From JAYODW01 sp038116745 (GTDB lineage: Bacteria > Pseudomonadota > Gammaproteobacteria > Ga0077536): 64,000 nt of DNA. Both the position numbers and the translations under genes were made by a program. A model generated the notes under the pieces. That model saw nothing but the letters and a program-made list of their open reading frames with translations. It was not told the DNA's origin and made no database searches. Location: contig JAYODW010000018.1 in NCBI GenBank assembly GCA_038116745.1, positions 1 through 64,000 on the forward strand. The letters are read 5' to 3'. This document shows positions 35,810-43,321 of this stretch, piece by piece (within the stretch, counting starts at the first letter, position 1; the number at the start of each line of letters is the position of its first letter).

Positions 35810-38221
35810 ATGAACAGCCCCTCAGCGCCCAATAATCCAAGCAACAGCCTGCCTGCAGCGATTGGCCGCTATCAGCCGATCAGCGTGCTGGGGCGCGGTG
35901 GTCAGGGGATCGTTTATCTGGCGAGAGACCCCGAACTTGATCGGGATGTCGCACTGAAATGCCTCAGGCAGACCGGTAGCAACGCGGACAGATTGCGCCA
36001 GGAAGCGCGCAATGTCGCACGGCTCGATCACCCCAATATCGTGACCCTGTTCGAGCTCGAACTGGAAAACAGCCCACCCTATCTGGTCTACCAGTTCGCA
36101 CCTGGCGAACCGCTTTCCCCGTTCTGCGATACACCCTCACCGATGGCTATCGGGCGGGCGGTCAAAATTGTCAGCAAGGTTCTAGAGGCTGTGCACTACG
36201 CCCATGAACAGAACGTTCTGCACCGCGACCTGACGCCCAATAACATCCTGCTTGATTCGGGCGACTTGCCGCGTGTGCTCGATTTCGGGCTGGCCGTTGC
36301 ACTGACCGAGAGCACCACCTCGACCGACGTTGCAGGTACTGCGGGTTACATGGCCCCAGAAGTGTTGAACGACCAGCCGGCCGGACCGGCGTCCGATGTA
36401 TTCGCCTTGAGCGTCATCCTGCACGAACTGCTGACGGGTCAGCGTCTTTTCCACGCGGAAAACTCGCTTGCGGTGATCTACAAGATCCTTCACGAACGGA
36501 TCCTGCCGCCGTCTGACTCACGCCCGGGTTTGGAACCGGCGCTCGATGAAATCGTAATGCGCGGACTCGCAAAAGACCCGGTTGACCGCTACCAAAGCGC
36601 CGCAGCGATGCGGGATGCGCTCGAAGCCTACCTGGCACCCAGTCAGCAACAACCCGACCCAGCGCCTTCGCACGGAGACCCCCGTGGCGCGATCGCCTTC
36701 CTCTTGCGGCGGGTCGCGCGCAAGCCCGACTTTCCTGCCGTTTCCAGACACATTTCTGAGATCAACCAGAAAAGCAGCGTCCGCGATGCGTCGGATGCAA
36801 ATGATCTCGCCAGCGTGATTCTCAAAGACTTCGCGCTGACGGCGAAGCTCCTTAAAGTCGTTAACTCGGCCGTCTACGGGCAGTACGGCGGCACTATCAG
36901 CACGGTCAGCCGCGCGGTAGTCATCCTGGGTTACGAGCAGGTGCGGGCGATTGCGCTTGGCATCATCGTCTTCGAACATCTAAAAGATGGTGCCCTGGCT
37001 GACCAGCTGAAAGCAGCTGCCTGCAGCGCGTTTCTGAGCGGCACTCTGGCGCGGGAAGTGCTGCCCTCAGCAGCCGGAGCGCTCGGCGAGGAAGCGTTCG
37101 TCGCCGCCATGTTTCACCGCCTCGGCAGGCATCTGGCGATTTACTACTTCCCCGAGGAGTATCAGGAAGTCGCGAGCCTGATGGGGAACAAAGGTCTCGA
37201 TGAGACTCAGGCCAGCCGGGAGGTCTTCGGGACCACTCTGTATGAATTTGGCATTGCGATCGGCCGCGATTGGGGGCTGCCGGAAAGGCTGCTGCTATCA
37301 ATGCGCCCGGCGCCCGACGGGCAGATCAAGCACGGTAAGACGCCTGAGGCGCTGCTGGCTCAGGCCAGTGCATTCAGTAACTCAGTAGTTGAACTGCTGG
37401 GCACCGAGGAGGGGTCTCTTGACGGACCGATGACCGCACTCATGAGCCGCTATCGAGATGTCTTTGATCTGGACAAAGACCAGATCCGGTCGGCCGTTAA
37501 CAATGCCGTTCAAAAAGCCGGCAACTATGCCAAGCTGCTGAACATCGACCTTGGTGCTACCCCCTTGCTTGCGCGCGTGCGCCGGGCTGTCAGCGACTCG
37601 CCCGAGGAATCCGGGCAGGCCGAAGGCGCAGCCCAGCAAGCAACTTTGCAGCATGAATCCGCCGAGCGTCCAGGGCCCGGGTCGGCGGTACAGGAACAGC
37701 CGGACGCATCCAGCAACCGGCAGGAGTTTCTCACCAACGCGGTCTCGGAGCTGACCACTGCCATCATCGAGCAGGCACCGATCAACGACATGTTCACCAT
37801 GGTGATGGAGGCGATCTACCGCAGCCTGAACTGCACGCATGTGTTGTTCCTGATACGCGACGCGCGCGCTAATCGCTTCGTCACCCGCCTGGGTTTCGGC
37901 GACGACCTTGACGCGCTAAAGCAGGCTTTCAGCTTTGAAGTTGAGGAGGCTGAAGATATTTTCAACCAGGGCGCGCGCCAGGGGCGCAATGCCGTGATCC
38001 TGGATACGGAAGATCCCAAGCAAAAATCCCAGCTCCCCGGATGGTGTCGCGAGCTGACCGCGCCGCGCTCCGTGCTGCTGTTCAGTATCGTGGTCAACCG
38101 TCGCTGTCTCGGTTTGATTTATGCCGATACCGTCGGGCGCCCTCTTCAAATCCATACGCAGGAGCTCAACCTTCTAAACACGCTGGTCAAACAGCTCAGC
38201 CTGGGCATGCGCCCCCGCTGA
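35810..38221 (+). CDS. Serine/threonine protein kinase fused to HDOD and GAF domains
   Basis: This 803-residue cytoplasmic protein has three parts. At about 20-272 is a Hanks-type kinase with GRGGQGIVYLA, the ATP lysine in VALKCL, HRDLTPNNILLD, DFGLAVAL and GYMAPE. At about 300-500 is an HDOD domain (DFALTAKLLKVVNSAVYG, VSRAVVILGYEQVRAIALG). After a low-complexity linker comes a C-terminal GAF-like sensor at about 650-800. The usual Lys of the HRDLKP loop is Thr here, seen in other bacterial kinases too. The order kinase-HDOD-GAF suggests phospho-signalling tied to a small-molecule or redox input; targets are unknown. It lies between an NSS transporter and smpB. Confidence 0.88.
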   Translation: MNSPSAPNNPSNSLPAAIGRYQPISVLGRGGQGIVYLARDPELDRDVALKCLRQTGSNADRLRQEARNVARLDHPNIVTLFELELENSPPYLVYQFAPGEPLSPFCDTPSPMAIGRAVKIVSKVLEAVHYAHEQNVLHRDLTPNNILLDSGDLPRVLDFGLAVALTESTTSTDVAGTAGYMAPEVLNDQPAGPASDVFALSVILHELLTGQRLFHAENSLAVIYKILHERILPPSDSRPGLEPALDEIVMRGLAKDPVDRYQSAAAMRDALEAYLAPSQQQPDPAPSHGDPRGAIAFLLRRVARKPDFPAVSRHISEINQKSSVRDASDANDLASVILKDFALTAKLLKVVNSAVYGQYGGTISTVSRAVVILGYEQVRAIALGIIVFEHLKDGALADQLKAAACSAFLSGTLAREVLPSAAGALGEEAFVAAMFHRLGRHLAIYYFPEEYQEVASLMGNKGLDETQASREVFGTTLYEFGIAIGRDWGLPERLLLSMRPAPDGQIKHGKTPEALLAQASAFSNSVVELLGTEEGSLDGPMTALMSRYRDVFDLDKDQIRSAVNNAVQKAGNYAKLLNIDLGATPLLARVRRAVSDSPEESGQAEGAAQQATLQHESAERPGPGSAVQEQPDASSNRQEFLTNAVSELTTAIIEQAPINDMFTMVMEAIYRSLNCTHVLFLIRDARANRFVTRLGFGDDLDALKQAFSFEVEEAEDIFNQGARQGRNAVILDTEDPKQKSQLPGWCRELTAPRSVLLFSIVVNRRCLGLIYADTVGRPLQIHTQELNLLNTLVKQLSLGMRPR

Positions 38222-38259
38222 CTCGCAGATTCATACACCAGACGCAACTCAATAGACCC

Positions 38260-38733
38260 ATGGCAGCCCCCAAGAAAAAAGCGTCCCCCGGCTCAATCGT
38301 GCAGAACAAGAAGGCACGCTTCGACTACCACATTGAGGAGCGCTTCGAAGCGGGCATCGTGCTGGAAGGCTGGGAGCTGAAAAGCCTGCGCGCTGGCAAA
38401 GTGCAGATCCGTGATACCTACGTTCATCTGAAGAACGGTGAGGCGTTTCTGATCAACGTTCAGATCACGCCCCTGCCCTCGGCGTCGACCCACGTGTCAC
38501 CAGACCCCCAACGAATGCGCAAGCTGCTGCTCAACCGCCGCGAAATCGATCACCTGCAGGGTGCCGTGGAGCGCCAGGGCATGACCGTGGTCGCGCTGTC
38601 CATGTACTGGAAAAACGGGCGGGTCAAAGCGGAAATCGGTCTTGCGCGCGGTAAAAAGCAGCACGACAAGCGCGCCACCGAGAAGGAGCGCGACTGGCAA
38701 AGGGAAAAATCACGCCTGTTAAAGGCGCGCTGA
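38260..38733 (+). CDS. smpB: SsrA-binding protein SmpB
   Basis: This is a 157-residue SmpB with IVQNKKARFDYHIEERFEAG, GWELKSLRAGKVQI, the OB-fold core and the basic C-terminal tail KKQHDKRATEKERDW that mimics the tRNA codon-anticodon duplex. It loads tmRNA onto stalled ribosomes. The start at 38260 (MAAPKKKASPGS) follows the kinase stop by 38 bases; the frame is open further upstream inside the kinase gene. tmRNA itself follows 70 bases downstream. Confidence 0.96.
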   Translation: MAAPKKKASPGSIVQNKKARFDYHIEERFEAGIVLEGWELKSLRAGKVQIRDTYVHLKNGEAFLINVQITPLPSASTHVSPDPQRMRKLLLNRREIDHLQGAVERQGMTVVALSMYWKNGRVKAEIGLARGKKQHDKRATEKERDWQREKSRLLKAR

Positions 38734-38771
38734 AGACCGTCAGGAACCCCACAGCCCGCGCCTTGTCTATA

Positions 38772-38777
38772 TATACT
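38772..38777 (+). promoter_or_regulatory. Candidate -10 box of the ssrA promoter
   Basis: TATACT, 27 bases upstream of the mature tmRNA 5-prime end, in an AT-rich patch. No convincing -35 hexamer is visible at standard spacing. Confidence 0.35.
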
Positions 38778-38803
38778 GCGCATCCATTTTTTTACTTCCC
38801 AAA

Positions 38804-39165
38804 GGGGGCGTCACGGTTTCGACGTGGGTCGCGAAACCGAAGGGGCATGCCGAGGGGCAGGGCACCTCGTAAATCCAACTGCAAACAATTTAGTTGCCAA
38901 CGACGACAACTACGCACTCGCTGCTTAAAACCCAGTAGGGTGCCGTCCGGCTGGAGCCGTGCTCGTGCGTCCAGTACCGGGCGTCACTGCTCACGAGATC
39001 GTGATGAAGCCTGTCCGGAGCGGATTCACTAAAACCTAACGGACTCGCTGAACGTTTTCCCTGCCGGTCGGGTAGCGCTCAGTCAAATCAATAGGCTCGG
39101 ATAAGCATGTAGAACCAACGGCAGAGGGCTTGCGGACGCGGGTTCGACTCCCGCCGCCTCCACCA
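38804..39165 (+). ncRNA. ssrA: Transfer-messenger RNA (tmRNA)
   Basis: The 362-nt RNA begins GGGGGCG, which pairs with CGCCTCC just before the encoded ACCA at the 3-prime end, forming the tRNA-Ala-like acceptor stem. The T-arm GGTTCGACTCC and the 5-prime element GCATGCCGAGGGGC are conserved. The likely resume codon is GCC after TTAGTT, giving the tag ANDDNYALAA followed by TAA. It works with SmpB to rescue stalled ribosomes and mark nascent chains for ClpXP. The 3-prime end is a common integration site for islands, and accessory DNA begins directly after it. Confidence 0.96.
39154..39165 (+). repeat. ssrA 3-prime end, candidate attL core (copy 1)
   Basis: The last 12 bases of ssrA (CCGCCTCCACCA) recur exactly at 41964-41975. 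Islands integrated at ssrA duplicate its 3-prime end, so this could be a remnant att pair, but 12 bases is short and chance is not excluded. Confidence 0.3.
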
Positions 39166-39176
39166 TATCAACATTC

Positions 39177-39202
39177 AAAGCCGTCCTGGGACGGCTTTTT
39201 TT
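39177..39202 (+). terminator. Intrinsic terminator of ssrA
   Basis: AGCCGTCC/GGACGGCT forms an 8-bp GC-rich stem with a very short loop, followed by seven T residues, 12 bases after the tmRNA end. It is a textbook Rho-independent terminator. Confidence 0.88.
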
Positions 39203-39324
39203 ATGCGCATAAACAGATATTTATGTCGATTTTAGGTCCCTTTATGTCCAAAGACATTCATTGAAATCTGGGGGCAAGTGGGGGCAACATTGGAGGCAAC
39301 TTTTGCTTCCTGAAAATGAGTTGC

Positions 39325-39352
39325 TGTTGCTGCGCGTTTAAAACTGACCAGG
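39325..39352 (+). repeat. IS21 terminal inverted repeat, istB side
   Basis: The first 11 bases (TGTTGCTGCGC) match the other end perfectly, and the next 17 match imperfectly, ending in TGACCAG. Confidence 0.85.
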
Positions 39353-39463
39353 GATGGAAGGCCGCTCGGTAGAGATCGGATGTGGATAAGTGTAAAGGTG
39401 TAGGGGCTACAGCGAGAAGCGTTATGGCCTTGGGAGCCCACGCCTCCCGCCGTAGCGTGTTGC

Positions 39464-40273
39464 TCATGATGGCTCTGTCGCCTCGTTCGTCACAGAGTTT
39501 TTCCCTCGTTTAGTCTGCTCGCGCGCCTTGATGCGCGCCCTCACGGTGCGGCTGCTGTGCCGGAAGCGGAACGATTCGTTACCGGTTTCGACGATGTGGC
39601 AGTGGTGGGTGAGGCGGTCGAGGAGCGCGGTAGTCATCTTGGCGTCGCCGAAGACGTTGGGCCATTCGGCGAAGGTCAGGTTGGTGGTGACGATGACACT
39701 GGTGCGCTCATAGAGTTTGGCGAGCAGATGGAAGAGCAGCGCACCGCCGGCCTGACTGAAGGGCAGATAGCCGAGTTCGTCGAGGATCACGAGGTCGACG
39801 TGCATGAGGCTGTAGGCGAGCCGTCCTTGTTTGCCGGCGGCCTTCTCGAGTTCGAGCGTATTGACGAGCTCGACGGTGGAGAAGAAGCGTACCCGTTTAC
39901 CGTGCTCGGTGACGGCCTTGACGCCGAGCGCGGTGGCGAGGTGGGTCTTGCCGGTACCGGTCCCGCCGATGAAGACGACGTTGGCGGCAGCTTCGGTGAA
40001 GGCGGTGGTGGCGAGTTCGGTGACGAGTGTGGCATCGACGGTGGACTGGGCGAAGTCAAAGCCTGCGAGGGTGCGATGGACGGGGAACCGGGCAGCGCCC
40101 ATCTGGTAGCGGATAGAGCGCACGTGGCGGTCGTTGACTTCGGCCTCCAGCAGGGTATGGAGCAACCACTCGGCGGTTTGCAGTTTGACGCTGCCTTCGG
40201 CATCGAGTTCTTCCAGACGCCAGACCATGCCGTGCAGGCGCAGGCCCTTCAGCTCGGTGATGAGGTCACGCAT
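39464..40273 (-). CDS. istB: IS21-family helper ATPase IstB
   Basis: From the ATG at 40273 (MRDLITELKGLRLHGM) the product is 269 residues. It has Walker A GGTGTGKTHLA, Walker B LVILDELGYLPF and the DnaA/DnaC-like AAA+ layout of IstB. It assembles on target DNA and activates the IstA transposase. Its start overlaps the istA stop by eight bases (ATGCGTGA), the usual IS21 coupling. The long antisense frame opposite is a shadow. Confidence 0.95.
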   Translation of the reverse strand: MRDLITELKGLRLHGMVWRLEELDAEGSVKLQTAEWLLHTLLEAEVNDRHVRSIRYQMGAARFPVHRTLAGFDFAQSTVDATLVTELATTAFTEAAANVVFIGGTGTGKTHLATALGVKAVTEHGKRVRFFSTVELVNTLELEKAAGKQGRLAYSLMHVDLVILDELGYLPFSQAGGALLFHLLAKLYERTSVIVTTNLTFAEWPNVFGDAKMTTALLDRLTHHCHIVETGNESFRFRHSSRTVRARIKAREQTKRGKNSVTNEATEPS

Positions 40274-41774
40274 GATCCACCTCCGTGTGCAGATGGTCGT
40301 AGCGTCCGGCGTCAGCACGCGGTGGTTCATGCACGACGAGTTCAGTGTCGAGGGTGGCCGGGGGCATGTCTTCCTGCAAGCGTGAGAGGACGTTCTTGAC
40401 GTGCTCGGGGGAGGTGTTGGCGGACTCGAGGATGAGTTCGACGGCAACCAGGACAGCCTCGAGACCATGGCGTGGGACACAGGCGAGGACCTCGGCCATC
40501 AGGCGATCGCCGCCGGGACGCGGGAGCAGTCGACGACGCAGTTGCTGCAGCGGCTCGGGTAGCCCCTCGAACGGGGCACCGTTGCGTAAGGCCCCGGGCT
40601 TGCGCGTGATGAGCGGCAGGTAGTGGCGCCAGTCGTAGATCACCTCGCCGCGCTCGAAGCAACGCACATGGTGTGCCACCGCCCCGTCCTCGTCGTGCAC
40701 CTCGAGGGACTCGGGGTAGAGCCGCACGCTGACCTTGCGATGCGCGAGCGTACAGGGTACGGAGTACCGGTTGCGCTCGATGCTCACCAGGCAGGTGCTC
40801 GACACCGTCGCGAGGGTCTCCACGTAACCATCGAACGGCGGCACCATCGGCATCAGGGTATCGCGCTCGAGAGCGAGGGCGTCGGCGACGCTCAGGTGCT
40901 CAGCATCGGGATGGGACAATGTCCCCCAGAGCGACTGGCAACGCACTTCGAGCCAGGCGTTCAGCGCGGCGAAGTGCGAGAAGTGCTCGCGTGTGGCGTC
41001 CTGCCAGACTCGACGGCGGCTGTCCTGCACGTGCTTCTCGACCACGCCCTTCTCCCAGCCCGCGGCGACGTTACAGAAGTCCGGCTCGAACAGGTAATGC
41101 GATGCCATCGCGGCAAAGCGCGTGTTGATGATCCGGCGCTTGCCGACGCCGACCTTGTTGACGGCGGTCTTCATGTTGTCGTAAATGCCGCGCCTGGGAA
41201 CGCCACCGAACACCCGGAAGGCCCGGGTATGGGCGTCAAACAGCATCTCGTGGCTCTGCGTCGGGTAGGCGACGAGCAGAAACGCACGGCTCGCGCACAG
41301 TTTCACGTGCGCCAGCAGCACCTTGCGGTGCACACCCGCGATCACCGCCGACTCCTCGCTCCAGTCGAACTGGAACGCCTCCCCCAATGGGAACTTCAGC
41401 GGCACGAACGCACCGCGCAACGGTGTTGTACCCGCCGCCCGCCAGCGGCGCACATAGGCCGTGACCCGACTGTAGCTGCCGGAGTACCCGAGCGTGCGCA
41501 GCTCCCCGTACAGCGCCAACGCCGTTCGCCGCTCGCGCTTAGGACGTCTCGCGTCGGCTTCCAGCCACTGCTGCAGCCGCGCTTCGAACGGTGTCAGTAC
41601 CGTCGCTTGCGTCGACCGCCGGTACTTCGGCTCAATACCTTCATCGGTGGCCAACCAGCGTTTGACCGTGTTCCGCGACAGGCCGGCACGCCGCGCCACT
41701 TCGCTGATCGACAACCCTTCCCGAAAACGTAACCGCCGGATCTTGCTCAATAGACTCATGGTGATCATCCTCAT
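40266..41774 (-). CDS. istA: IS21-family transposase IstA
   Basis: This 502-residue transposase has an N-terminal helix-turn-helix (LSISEVARRAGLSRNTVKRW) and a DDE/RNase-H-like core beginning with FQFDWSEE, with NMKTAV and CNVAAGWEKGVVEKHV further on. Several starts are close together (MRMITMSLLSKIRRLR); MSLLSKI is a likely alternative. It cuts and joins the element ends with help from IstB. No frameshift is visible. Confidence 0.94.
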   Translation of the reverse strand: MRMITMSLLSKIRRLRFREGLSISEVARRAGLSRNTVKRWLATDEGIEPKYRRSTQATVLTPFEARLQQWLEADARRPKRERRTALALYGELRTLGYSGSYSRVTAYVRRWRAAGTTPLRGAFVPLKFPLGEAFQFDWSEESAVIAGVHRKVLLAHVKLCASRAFLLVAYPTQSHEMLFDAHTRAFRVFGGVPRRGIYDNMKTAVNKVGVGKRRIINTRFAAMASHYLFEPDFCNVAAGWEKGVVEKHVQDSRRRVWQDATREHFSHFAALNAWLEVRCQSLWGTLSHPDAEHLSVADALALERDTLMPMVPPFDGYVETLATVSSTCLVSIERNRYSVPCTLAHRKVSVRLYPESLEVHDEDGAVAHHVRCFERGEVIYDWRHYLPLITRKPGALRNGAPFEGLPEPLQQLRRRLLPRPGGDRLMAEVLACVPRHGLEAVLVAVELILESANTSPEHVKNVLSRLQEDMPPATLDTELVVHEPPRADAGRYDHLHTEVDHA

Positions 41775-41845
41775 TAGGCCTGCTCATTTTTTGAGCAGGC
41801 GAGTTAATCACCCTGGTCAATTTTCGACGCGCATCACCCCTATTT

Positions 41846-41873
41846 GCTGGTCAATTTTCAGTGCGCAGCAACA
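41846..41873 (-). repeat. IS21 terminal inverted repeat, istA side
   Basis: Read on the minus strand from 41873 it begins TGTTGCTGCGC, a perfect match to the first 11 bases at 39325, then ACTGAAAATTGACCAGC. An internal similar repeat lies at 41814-41832. Confidence 0.85.
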
Positions 41874-42258
41874 ATCCGCAGCGTAGCAGTTGCTGGTTAG
41901 GCCGGGTACGGCATGCCTTCAGTCCCTCTCAGCCCCGGGCGGGGGTATGTATTGGGGCATTGCCCGCCTCCACCAACACCAAGTGTCTGGATAGTCTCCG
42001 GATTCTTTTTCTTTGCGCGAATCCCCGCACCACGCGGGGTTCTGGTCATCAGTGCTGCGGGTGCCGACCTGCCGAAACTATCCAAATCGGCCACTTTCTC
42101 GGCCAGAACCGTCTCTATCCTCTGTTTGACCTGCGGGTAGGCTCAGCTGGTGGTCTATACAAATCAGAAGGTTACGCGCGCCGTTTCATCGTCAACCAAG
42201 ACCACCGGTCAGGCATCGAACGCCATCAGCACGGTAGCACACCTTCCTGTCTTGCTCT
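41874..42258. other. Accessory DNA between IS21 and the toxin-antitoxin module; no recognisable gene
   Basis: A 75-codon plus-strand frame (41913-42140, with SVWIVSGFFFFARIPAPRG) and an overlapping minus-strand frame are open, but I recognise neither and see no convincing ribosome-binding site. Bases 41964-41975 repeat the last 12 bases of ssrA. The stretch is best read as island remnant. Confidence 0.5.
41964..41975 (+). repeat. Copy of ssrA 3-prime end, candidate att remnant (copy 2)
   Basis: CCGCCTCCACCA is identical to 39154-39165, the end of tmRNA. The match does not extend further upstream into the T-arm. It lies outside the IS21 element, where an att boundary of an older island could lie. 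Confidence 0.3.
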
Positions 42259-42286
42259 ATCATGAAACATCAAGATGCATCATGAT
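42259..42286. promoter_or_regulatory. Inverted repeat before the antitoxin gene, possible operator
   Basis: ATCATGA and TCATGAT are perfect inverted arms separated by 14 bases, ending five bases before the chosen antitoxin ATG. Toxin-antitoxin modules are usually autorepressed through such sites. Confidence 0.45.
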
Positions 42287-42290
42287 GGAG

Positions 42291-42527
42291 ATGGCCATGA
42301 CCATTACGGTCCGCGAAAAGTTTTCCTCCCAGGCCGCGCCCGACGTGCTGGCCGCGTTGCGCCAGATTGCAGAGAGCCAAGGCCGCCAGTTCCAGGCGGT
42401 GCTCGATGACGCCCTGCGCGACTACATCGACCGGCAGCAAAAGGAGCGCCCCCGCCGCCACGTGATGGCTTCTTTCGCATCCAGCCTGGATGAGTTCGAC
42501 AGCCTCTACCGCGAACTGGCCAAGTAA
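42291..42527 (+). CDS. Putative antitoxin, ribbon-helix-helix-like
   Basis: This is a 78-residue protein if started at 42291; ATGs at 42282, 42285 and 42297 are alternatives. The N-terminus (MAMTITVREKFSSQA, then VLAALRQIAESQGRQFQAVL) looks like a small DNA-binding dimer of the ribbon-helix-helix type, and the C-terminus FDSLYRELAK could be the toxin-binding tail. It precedes a Doc/Fic-type toxin and has an inverted repeat at its start. Antitoxin function rests on position and size. Confidence 0.65.
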   Translation: MAMTITVREKFSSQAAPDVLAALRQIAESQGRQFQAVLDDALRDYIDRQQKERPRRHVMASFASSLDEFDSLYRELAK

Positions 42528-42530
42528 ACC

Positions 42531-42611
42531 GTGGCGCACGATAACCTGACCGTGGCCGATGTGCTCGGCATGCACACGGTGCTGATAAGGAGCGCCTCCG
42601 CCGCCACGTGA
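42531..42611 (+). pseudogene. Truncated toxin start left by the tandem duplication
   Basis: GTG at 42531 opens a frame identical to the downstream toxin for 18 codons apart from one residue (Asn for Tyr), then runs into the second repeat out of frame and stops at TGA, giving 26 residues. It keeps the ribosome-binding context of the toxin. Confidence 0.75.
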
Positions 42612-42673
42612 TGGCTTCTTCCGCATCCAGCCCGGATGAGTTCGAAAGCCTCTACCGCGAACTGGCCAAGTAA
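42587..42673 (+). pseudogene. Duplicated C-terminal fragment of the antitoxin
   Basis: This frame encodes 28 residues ending FESLYRELAK with TAA, a diverged copy of the antitoxin tail with no start of its own. It directly precedes the intact toxin. Confidence 0.75.
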
Positions 42674-42676
42674 ACC

Positions 42677-43057
42677 GTGGCGCACGATTACCTGACCGTG
42701 GCCGATGTGCTCGGCATGCACACGGTGCTGATGCAGCGGTATGGCGGTGCGCCGGGCGTGCGTGACCCCGGGGCGCTGGAGGCTGCACTGTTCCGGCCAC
42801 AGACCGGCTACTACGATGACATCGTGGCTGAAGCTGCTGCTCTTTTGGAAAGCCTGGCGATCAACCACCCGTTCGTGGACGGGAACAAGCGCATGGCCTT
42901 TTCGGCGACCGACGTGTTCCTGCGCATCAATGGCTGGCACTTGCAGCGTGCGCCGCTGCAGATCTACGCGGAAATGATGCAGATGTTCGAGTCGGGCACG
43001 TTTGACATCGCTCATCTCGATCCCTGGCTGCGGTCGTTTGCCCTCGCAGCAGAGTGA
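42677..43057 (+). CDS. Doc/Fic-type death-on-curing toxin
   Basis: This 126-residue protein starts with GTG three bases after the duplicated antitoxin stop. The Doc motif is intact: NHPFVDGNKRMAFSATDVFL, with the Fic His, Asp/Gly/Asn and Lys-Arg positions. N-terminal VLGMHTVLMQRYGG and GALEAALFRPQTG match the family. Doc phosphorylates EF-Tu and stops translation in the phage P1 system; other family members AMPylate. It probably stabilised the accessory island. Confidence 0.9.
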   Translation: MAHDYLTVADVLGMHTVLMQRYGGAPGVRDPGALEAALFRPQTGYYDDIVAEAAALLESLAINHPFVDGNKRMAFSATDVFLRINGWHLQRAPLQIYAEMMQMFESGTFDIAHLDPWLRSFALAAE

Positions 43058-43081
43058 TGCCATAAACAGAAAACACCCAAC

Positions 43082-43321
43082 ATGCAGACTCAGGCTGCGA
43101 TGACAGAAGCCCGGGCGATGGCGAGGAACCGGATGCCTGAACTGGCGCAGTCCACAGCAGAAAAGTCATTCCCTACCTTCACCAAACCCGCACACCAGCG
43201 CTGGGAGTCGATTCCCGCCGACATCCGCCAGCGGCTGCTCTCCAACGTCTGGTGCGGGGATATAGGAAGAATAAGGCCCCTTTTCGTGTGCTCGCGGCGG
43301 GCAGCCAGATCAAAGCCCTGA
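43082..43321 (+). pseudogene. Small accessory ORF truncated at an island junction
   Basis: The frame starts MQTQAAMTEARAMARN and continues AHQRWESIPADIRQRLLSNVWCG, which looks like a small Cys-containing protein seen next to toxins in integrative elements (from memory, not searched). After NVWCG, near 43257, it appears to lose similarity and enters unrelated sequence that overlaps the oxidoreductase fragment, ending 20 codons later. I read it as 3-prime truncated. Function is unknown. Confidence 0.5.

Larger units (their letters stand above)
39325..41873 (-). mobile_element. IS21-family insertion sequence (istA-istB), apparently complete
   Basis: The 2549-bp element has two overlapping genes, istA and istB, on the minus strand and matching ends. 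The end at 39325 reads TGTTGCTGCGCGTTTAAAAC and continues to TGACCAGG. The end at 41873 (minus strand) reads TGTTGCTGCGCACTGAAAAT and continues to TGACCAGC. A second internal TGGTCAATTTTC repeat at 41814 is typical of IS21 multiple end repeats. The flanks (GTTGC before 39325, ATCCG after 41873) show no target-site duplication. Both genes look intact, so it may be active. Confidence 0.9.
42441..42732 (+). repeat. Tandem duplication, 146 bp x 2, across the antitoxin-toxin junction
   Basis: Bases 42441-42586 and 42587-42732 are the same 146-base sequence with five mismatches (about 97 percent identity). Each copy holds the last 28 codons of the antitoxin with TAA and the first 18 codons of the toxin. 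Copy 1 completes the antitoxin but its toxin is cut short; copy 2 supplies the start of the intact toxin. Confidence 0.95.

Noticed and set aside
39232..39324. Possible integrase remnant next to ssrA
   Set aside because: Short minus-strand frames contain VASNVAPTCPQIS-like sequence that can occur near integrases, but no catalytic Arg/His/Tyr motif is present, so I cannot support it.
39557..40399. 280-codon Gly/Glu-rich plus-strand frame
   Set aside because: Antisense to istB; low-complexity composition is a frame artefact.
40623..41732. 369-codon plus-strand frame
   Set aside because: Antisense to istA, whose motifs and coupling with istB are clear.
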